45,511 nt of DNA from a candidate division WOR-1 bacterium RIFCSPHIGHO2_01_FULL_53_15 (GTDB lineage: Bacteria; Margulisbacteria; WOR-1; O2-12-FULL-45-9; XYB2-FULL-48-7): positions 49,092 to 94,602 of the forward strand of contig METM01000003.1 of NCBI GenBank assembly GCA_001772335.1, given 5' to 3'. Under the pieces are notes generated by a model. The model searched no databases and was not told the DNA's origin. It worked only from the letters and a program-made list of their open reading frames with translations. Shown here in pieces: positions 41,230 to 45,511 of the stretch. The number at the start of each line of letters is the position of its first letter. Position 1 is the first letter of the stretch. Both the position numbers and the translations under genes were made by a program.

Positions 41230-42312
41230 TTATTGAGTTGCCGGGGCTGGGATCTCGCGATTGATCTTCTCAAGCTCCGCTTCCGCCCAGGCCGGCTCTC
41301 TCTCTGCCTTTTCCTGGAATTCCAGCAAGTCAGCAAAGTCCTGCTTGGTCAAGCCCTGCTTCATGACCTTTTCTTTTGCCTTCTCAACGAACTTATGGAT
41401 GACAAGCTCATCGGTCAATTTGATCTTTTTGGCGTCGCTGAACCCATGGTCATGCCAGCCACTGTTGACGGCCAGCTCATAATAAAGCAGGAACGCAAAA
41501 TTACGCCAGCTATCATCGCTTAAATTAGAAAAATCGGTCTTGTCCCGGTCAGTATAAGATAACGCCCGGTCAAAAATATGTTTTAACAGTGGGCTATTGG
41601 CCAAATCGGCGGCCGTGAAACCTTTTGCCCTGACAGCGGCGGTCAGCTTGCTGAGCGAAACAGGAATGATATTTTCGCTTTTGGCCAGTGTCCTGAGCGT
41701 GTCGCCGGTCAATGTCAGAGAGTTTCGGCATTCCTTCAGCGCCGCCAGGAATTCGCTTTCACTGCTGATCACGCCGTCGCCATCGGAGAAAAGCGACCAG
41801 AACCCGTCGGTCACTTTGTCGGGGTCCAGCCCCATGAATCTGGCAAATTCATCTTTGGTCATTTTCCCATCAGAGAATATCTCATCAAGCTGAACGTTGA
41901 AGGCCAAATCTTTGACATTTGGGCCGCCCATGTACAGAAAGCGCCGCTCCTGCATGGCTTTGCATTCCGCGTAAATATCCATTCGTCTTTGGCTTTTCTC
42001 GTCAACAGGCGAGCCGTTGGAATCTGACAGGGCCCCGTTGGTGGTTATTATACGCTTTTGTCCATCAGGAGCATTGATGATCAATTGCGGGGTCTGCTGA
42101 GCGCTGAATTCAAGGAATTTCAGGAACTCCGATTCATCGATCTGGCCGTCGCTATTGCCCCCATTCCCGGTATCGTAACTGTTCAATGTTCCTTTTTGTT
42201 GGTCAGTCAGCCCAAGCCCATCGATCTCCACACCTTCAACCACAGCGGAACGATTCCCTTTACTTGAAGCAGCAATATTCCGTGCGATGCTCACTAACGA
42301 TTCAATTGCCAT
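41230..42312 (-). CDS. EF-hand-type calcium-binding protein
   Basis: The 360-residue protein starts MAIESLVSIARNIAASSKGN with no hydrophobic signal. EF-hand-like loops are visible at about 46-64 (DTGNGGNSDGQIDESEF), 145-155 (IFSDGKMTKDEF), and 175-188 (LFSDGDGVISSESEF, closest to consensus). A more degenerate one is YTDRDKTDFSN. Two loops deviate in spacing. Calcium binding is likely but not certain. It is led by sigma-28-like promoter 2 with GGAG eight bases before ATG 42312. Calcium is typically abundant outside cells, which fits an exported protein. Confidence 0.78.
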   Translation of the reverse strand: MAIESLVSIARNIAASSKGNRSAVVEGVEIDGLGLTDQQKGTLNSYDTGNGGNSDGQIDESEFLKFLEFSAQQTPQLIINAPDGQKRIITTNGALSDSNGSPVDEKSQRRMDIYAECKAMQERRFLYMGGPNVKDLAFNVQLDEIFSDGKMTKDEFARFMGLDPDKVTDGFWSLFSDGDGVISSESEFLAALKECRNSLTLTGDTLRTLAKSENIIPVSLSKLTAAVRAKGFTAADLANSPLLKHIFDRALSYTDRDKTDFSNLSDDSWRNFAFLLYYELAVNSGWHDHGFSDAKKIKLTDELVIHKFVEKAKEKVMKQGLTKQDFADLLEFQEKAEREPAWAEAELEKINREIPAPATQ

Positions 42313-42355
42313 TTATTTTACTCCGTTTATATATAAACACACCTTCACATCTAAT

Positions 42356-42383
42356 TTATCGTTCCAATCTGAGGAAAACTTGC
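42356..42383 (-). promoter_or_regulatory. Sigma-28-like promoter 2 (for the EF-hand operon)
   Basis: Minus strand: GCAAGTTT (42383-42376), a 12-base spacer, AACGATAA (42363-42356), ATG five bases on. It begins right behind the stop of the acyltransferase gene. Confidence 0.88.
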
Positions 42384-42384
42384 A

Positions 42385-43056
42385 TCAGGAATTGAAAATA
42401 TTGAAAATCTTATCGATCGCTTCTAGTTCCCGACCAGGAGCAGGTTTAAGCGGCGGGGGAATATTTACCTTAATTTCCCCGGGATGGACTAAAAGGCTCC
42501 CCTTAGGCAAAACCTTCTCGCTTCCGCTTATGAAGAGCGGGATTATCGGCGCCCCCCTAGAAACTGACAATTTGACTATGCTCCCAATATTTGTTTTCTT
42601 ATCAATAAATATTAGCGTGGCATCCTCGCGCATCAATAAATTGTTCAATCCTATGGCCAACCGAAAAGACTCTTCTTTTTTTCTTGGATAACTTATGCTC
42701 CCCATTGTCTTAATTATTCTGCCTAAAAAGGCGAGCTTCAGCATTCCCTCATCGGCCACAAAAAATAACCGTCGCGGGAAAATATTGATCAAATAAAGCT
42801 GGTCGAGGAGGCCGGGATGATTGGCAACGACGATTAACCTGCCTTTTGCGGGAATGTCATTCTCGCCAGATATGTCTATCCTTATGTTAAATGTGGCGAA
42901 CAACAAAAGGCAAAGTGAACGGACTAAAGAATAAAAGATCCGGCCCCCGTAGATCGGGACGAGCGCGGTAAGAAATGCCGCGGCCCATAAGAGCACGGCT
43001 GATAACTGAAGCAAAGTCCAGAAAAGAGCGGAGATCGCGATATAAAAGATGGCCAT
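42385..43056 (-). CDS. PlsC-like 1-acyl-glycerophosphate acyltransferase family protein
   Basis: Transfers an acyl chain to a lysophospholipid or related acceptor at the inner membrane. Two hydrophobic segments lie in the first 55 residues. Motif I is intact: VVANHPGLLDQLYLI, with the catalytic His and Asp (NHxxxxD). Later strands are RRLFFVADEGMLK, LIFIDKKTNIGS (in place of the FPEGT motif) and GAPIIPLFISGSEKV. The length of 223 residues is normal. A TATAAT box lies 8 bases before ATG 43056, so it may have its own leaderless transcript besides the PorV-led one. Unlike the protein at 16526 its catalytic His is present. Confidence 0.82.
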   Translation of the reverse strand: MAIFYIAISALFWTLLQLSAVLLWAAAFLTALVPIYGGRIFYSLVRSLCLLLFATFNIRIDISGENDIPAKGRLIVVANHPGLLDQLYLINIFPRRLFFVADEGMLKLAFLGRIIKTMGSISYPRKKEESFRLAIGLNNLLMREDATLIFIDKKTNIGSIVKLSVSRGAPIIPLFISGSEKVLPKGSLLVHPGEIKVNIPPPLKPAPGRELEAIDKIFNIFNS

Positions 43057-43106
43057 AATCAGTCATTATACATCAATAAAGGGGAACGCGGGGGATTAGG
43101 CGATGG

Positions 43107-43313
43107 TCACTTTTTCTTATTAATTTCCGTTATGCTACGCTGGATATTTTCATCGAGCGCGTCAATCTTTCTTTGAATTCTCTCCATTCGACCACTGGCC
43201 CGATCAATCAATCTTTTATTTTGGAAAAATTGAATCAAATTCAAAACAATAAATAACAAGCCAAGAGCGACAGTTGCGGCGGCGAACCAATTAATATCAT
43301 TAAGCAATACCAT
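43107..43313 (-). CDS. Small bitopic membrane protein with charged helical tail
   Basis: 68 residues: a hydrophobic helix at about 8-28 (WFAAATVALGLLFIVLNLIQ) followed by a charged helix (RASGRMERIQRKIDALDENI). The layout is like the product at 40617-40868, though sequences differ. AAGGA precedes ATG 43313; 9 bases after the PorV-like gene. Possibly a membrane scaffold for the same system. Confidence 0.72.
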   Translation of the reverse strand: MVLLNDINWFAAATVALGLLFIVLNLIQFFQNKRLIDRASGRMERIQRKIDALDENIQRSITEINKKK

Positions 43314-43322
43314 GGCGATCCT

Positions 43323-44432
43323 TTATAATAGGTCCCTTCCCGCTTCGGAATAAAGTCCGGATTTATTCATCCCATCAGGAATGTCCAAAACTACATTTTT
43401 CAGCTTTTGATCTGATACCGCCTGTTTGATCTCCGTCTTAGCTTGTGAGGTGAAAAGGCCGTCCTGTACGCCGCTGAATGAGATTGAGAAGTAATGGGTC
43501 GAATTCTCGCTGTAATCGGCGACTCGATAGTAGGCATAGTCAAATTTGGCGCCGTAGAACTCGATGCCGACCCCGCCCGTCAGGTTATTGACGGTCGAGT
43601 AACTGCCGCCGCCGGCCGCCGCGCTGTTCTGGTCAACGCCCAGCCGCAAAGAGACGAAGCTGACCGGCTTGTATTCCGCGCCGCCGTGGAAGAGCAGTCC
43701 GCTCGAGGCGCCGGACAACTCCGAATCAAGCGCCAGGACAAGCTGTGGATTGGGCCGCAGGGCGCCGCCGATCTTGATCCGGCTTTCCCCCTTTTCTTTT
43801 TCGCCGGTCGACCAACTGATGTTTGAACCGGCATAAGAGAGCGCGTTTTGCGAATTGATACCAAGTGATAGCGAGTTATTGACTTTCCAGAGGAGAGAAA
43901 GATCAGTATTATATCCGGTCGCCTGGGCGGATGTTGCCCCGGCAAACGATTGGGCCTGCATCTTGACGCCCACGCCGGCGGAGAGATTTTCATTGAGCTT
44001 GCGCCCCAGGGAAAGGTAAGCGACATCCTGACGGTAACTGATCTGGGAAACCGGGATTACCTGGTCCACGCCGCCGACATTTTCCGTTGAGGTGGAGAAA
44101 CCGGCTCCCGAAGAGGTGGTGAGGTAGCCGACGCCGACCGTGCCTAAAGCCGTCGGCATGGCCGCCCCGACCATCCTGTAATCCACGCTATTTAATATAC
44201 GCGAGCTAAGCGAGGTAAGCTCCCAATTGGTCTGATAACCCAAGCCGGCCGGGTTAAGGAAAATGGCGTTGCTGTCATCAGCCAGGGCGGTGAAGGCCTT
44301 CCCCATCCCTAAGGGCCGGGCGCCGACACCAGCGTTGATAATATCGGTTGAAACCTTTTCGCCAAAAACTCCCGTCGTTAGGATAAAAACCGACAAAACG
44401 GCTGCCAAACAGGCATGAATCAATTTGTTCAT
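43323..44432 (-). CDS. PorV/PorQ-family outer-membrane beta-barrel protein
   Basis: ATG 44432 gives a signal peptide MNKLIHACLAAVLSVFILTT ending near VFGE; a GTG five codons upstream lacks a ribosome site, while GAGGGGG precedes the ATG. The mature start VSTDIINAGVGARPLGMGKAFTALADDSNAIFLNPAGLG is the hallmark of PorV/UPF0164 proteins. Alternating beta-strand sequence follows. PorV is known from type IX secretion, but PorV-like proteins are widespread, so a secretion role is not assured. First gene of a sigma-28-like unit with a small membrane protein and an acyltransferase. Length 369 residues. Confidence 0.88.
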   Translation of the reverse strand: MNKLIHACLAAVLSVFILTTGVFGEKVSTDIINAGVGARPLGMGKAFTALADDSNAIFLNPAGLGYQTNWELTSLSSRILNSVDYRMVGAAMPTALGTVGVGYLTTSSGAGFSTSTENVGGVDQVIPVSQISYRQDVAYLSLGRKLNENLSAGVGVKMQAQSFAGATSAQATGYNTDLSLLWKVNNSLSLGINSQNALSYAGSNISWSTGEKEKGESRIKIGGALRPNPQLVLALDSELSGASSGLLFHGGAEYKPVSFVSLRLGVDQNSAAAGGGSYSTVNNLTGGVGIEFYGAKFDYAYYRVADYSENSTHYFSISFSGVQDGLFTSQAKTEIKQAVSDQKLKNVVLDIPDGMNKSGLYSEAGRDLL

Positions 44433-44452
44433 TTGGTTCCCCCTCACCTGTA

Positions 44453-44480
44453 TAATCGTTTGATGGGGGGAAGAACTTGC
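44453..44480 (-). promoter_or_regulatory. Sigma-28-like promoter 3 (for the PorV-like operon)
   Basis: Minus strand: GCAAGTTC (44480-44473), a 12-base spacer, AACGATTA (44460-44453), GTG five bases on. One mismatch in the -35 and one in the -10 relative to the other sites. Confidence 0.83.
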
Positions 44481-44499
44481 ATGGGGTTTGGGGTGTGAA

Positions 44500-44596
44500 G
44501 TAACGAGGAACGAGTAACGAGTAACGGGGAAGGGAAAGGAACGGGATACGGGGAACGGGGAACGGGGGGATGGCGCGTTACTCGTTACTCTATTCC
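44500..44596. repeat. Low-complexity GTAACG/CGTTAC repeats left of the four-helix gene
   Basis: GTAACGAG and GGAACGGG-type units run from 44500 to about 44570. An opposite-orientation CGCGTTACTCGTTACTC follows at 44574-44596. A longer version of the latter recurs in direct orientation at 45005-45034, on the other side of the gene. Confidence 0.75.
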
Positions 44597-44610
44597 ATCA
44601 TTCTATCCCA

Positions 44611-44988
44611 TCATTCCACCCGACTTTCGGTTGAACGAATCAGCCCATTCAATATCCGCCGGATTTGATCGGCTTTTGATAAAAGCCGCGATACGCTCAC
44701 TTGGTCTAAATAACCGACATCCCTCGAAATCAGAAGATGGTTTTGGCTTTCGCTGACAGAGCCTCTGGCGATATAGTAAAATCTGGCTTTGTCCTTATAA
44801 GAAAAGCGGCTAAACCCTTCCGCAATATTTGAGGTTATTGATGCAGCCGATCGGCGCAATTGGCTGATAATCCCATATATTTCCTGCCTGGGAAAAGTTT
44901 GAGTGACTTTATAGATCTCAATAACGAATTCGTGCCCGCATTTCCAAACCTCAAGATCAGTAAAATCTTTTATTTTATCGCCTTCCAT
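44611..44988 (-). CDS. Four-helix-bundle protein (23S rRNA intervening-sequence type, S23 family)
   Basis: The 125-residue protein has the family hallmarks: FTDLEVWKCGHEFVIEIYKV, then IYGIISQLRRSAASITSNIAEGFSRFS, then RFYYIARGSVSESQNHLLIS. Members were first found inside 23S rRNA intervening sequences, but many, as here, are stand-alone genes with unknown function. The gene is flanked by direct repeats of a CGCGTTACTC...TTACTCTATTCC sequence, so it may have moved as a cassette. It starts at ATG 44988 with AGGAAA upstream only. Confidence 0.88.
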   Translation of the reverse strand: MEGDKIKDFTDLEVWKCGHEFVIEIYKVTQTFPRQEIYGIISQLRRSAASITSNIAEGFSRFSYKDKARFYYIARGSVSESQNHLLISRDVGYLDQVSVSRLLSKADQIRRILNGLIRSTESRVE

Positions 44989-45004
44989 TTGCTATTTCCT
45001 TTTT

Positions 45005-45034
45005 CGCGTTACTCGTATCTCGTTACTCTATTCC
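45005..45034. repeat. Right-hand copy of the repeat flanking the four-helix gene
   Basis: CGCGTTACTCG, a short insert, then TTACTCTATTCC; same orientation as 44574-44596. Confidence 0.75.
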
Positions 45035-45096
45035 CGTAGCAATTCCATTGCCACGCTCAAACCCGCCCAAACCGGCGAAATCTCGCCAGTTGACCC

Positions 45097-45124
45097 TTGC
45101 CAAACAATTATTAAGTGGTATAAT
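45097..45124 (+). promoter_or_regulatory. Sigma-70-type promoter of the right-edge gene
   Basis: TTGCCA (45097-45102), a 16-base spacer, TATAAT (45119-45124). It leaves a leader of about 90 bases before ATG 45224. I could not match that leader to a known riboswitch. Confidence 0.55.
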
Positions 45125-45223
45125 TTGAGGCGCCATACAAAATTTGCGGTGGATCGGCCGAAAGGATTTTGGAGGAGACAGGATCGGTACTTGACCCTGA
45201 AAAAAATAAGGAGGCGGAAAGCA

Positions 45224-45511
45224 ATGGTTAAGCGAATGATTTTGGTTGGTTTGGTATCAATGGTGATCGGTGGGCTGGTCTGGGCGGTGCCGTCAAAGAT
45301 GGTGGTGCAAGGGAGGTACCCCGCTGGCGCAATAACCTCCCTCGGATTTTCAATCGGTGGTTCCGCCTGGAGTGAAACCTATGATTTCAATAATCCCGCA
45401 GATACTCCCTTCATAAATAATGGAGTTACGATCGAGACAGCGACCGGGATATTTACTGTGTATATCGGCACAAAGACAGAGGCACAGGGCGGACTGCCGG
45501 CAGCTATTTTT
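45224..45511 (+). CDS. Secreted protein, N-terminal part only
   Basis: ATG 45224 with AAGGAGG upstream starts a 96-codon frame that runs off the window. The first 21 residues are a signal peptide (MVKRMILVGLVSMVIGGLVW, cleavage near WA-VP). The mature start VVQGRYPAGA, then WSETYDF and VTIETATGIFTVYIGTKTEA, follows the pattern of the beta-rich lead domain (QGxL, LWSE, GxFxVxLG) found at the start of many secreted surface or fibre-like proteins in candidate phyla. It is read on the plus strand, away from the sigma-28-like cluster. Family assignment is tentative. Confidence 0.8.
   Translation, partial: MVKRMILVGLVSMVIGGLVWAVPSKMVVQGRYPAGAITSLGFSIGGSAWSETYDFNNPADTPFINNGVTIETATGIFTVYIGTKTEAQGGLPAAIF

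Noticed and set aside
45125..45223. Leader upstream of the right-edge gene as a riboswitch
   Set aside because: The 90-base leader contains a CCGAAAGG hairpin-like piece, but I could not match conserved cores of known riboswitch classes by eye.

Overview
The window looks like a chromosomal segment of an uncultivated, probably diderm bacterium. A PorV/PorQ-type beta-barrel protein with a signal peptide implies an outer membrane. Dense gene packing, strong AGGAGG ribosome sites next to probably leaderless genes, a classical HrcA/CIRCE heat-shock operator, and small repeat-flanked cassettes all fit a candidate-phylum genome. A lineage such as WOR-1/Saganbacteria or a relative is my guess only; there is no rRNA or tRNA here to test it.

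Left part (1-11.6 kb): housekeeping genes mixed with small accessory cassettes. On the minus strand are infB (cut by the left edge) and nusA, whose product carries an extra IF2_N-like domain, then a MntA/HepT locus with a broken HepT. On the plus strand are a DUF4143-type ATPase and a RelE-like toxin-antitoxin pair. groES-groEL (minus) follow with a perfect CIRCE element, then a nucleotidyltransferase pair, a ROK sugar kinase, hisH and hisA. A DUF559 endonuclease gene bracketed by inverted palindromic repeats sits exactly between the ROK gene and hisH. It is flanked by an 8-bp direct repeat that appears to have duplicated an ancestral gene overlap.

Middle part (11.6-22 kb): a glycan/acyl modification island. 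It holds a GT2 gene broken at a G8 tract, two GT4 glycosyltransferases, two TPR-glycosyltransferase fusions, and a FabG-ACP-ketosynthase-degenerate ketosynthase operon. That operon is divergent from an acyltransferase-like membrane protein gene.

Right part (22-44.5 kb): a large minus-strand cluster of mostly unrecognised proteins, dominated by a 3441-residue protein. Six transcription units each begin with the same promoter, GCAAGTTT-N12-NACGATAA (two of the six differ slightly in the -10 and one in the -35), which resembles sigma-28/FliA promoters. No such promoter was seen elsewhere in the window. The units encode a PorV-like protein with a small membrane protein and an acyltransferase; an EF-hand protein with two small proteins; the giant protein with a small partner; three short proteins; a 617-residue protein; and a six-gene operon that contains a GT2-TPR glycosyltransferase. 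The giant protein has five diverged modules with the signature RNLVHxEMTGxGGR, several hydrophobic segments, a HELIH zincin-like motif and three 160-164-residue repeats. My best reading is a sigma-28-like regulon for a secreted or surface-exposed apparatus and its substrates, next to glycosyl/acyl transferases that could modify them. The secretion route is not encoded here and is inference.

Right edge (44.6-45.5 kb): a four-helix-bundle (23S IVS-type) gene flanked by direct repeats, and the start of a secreted protein cut by the window end.
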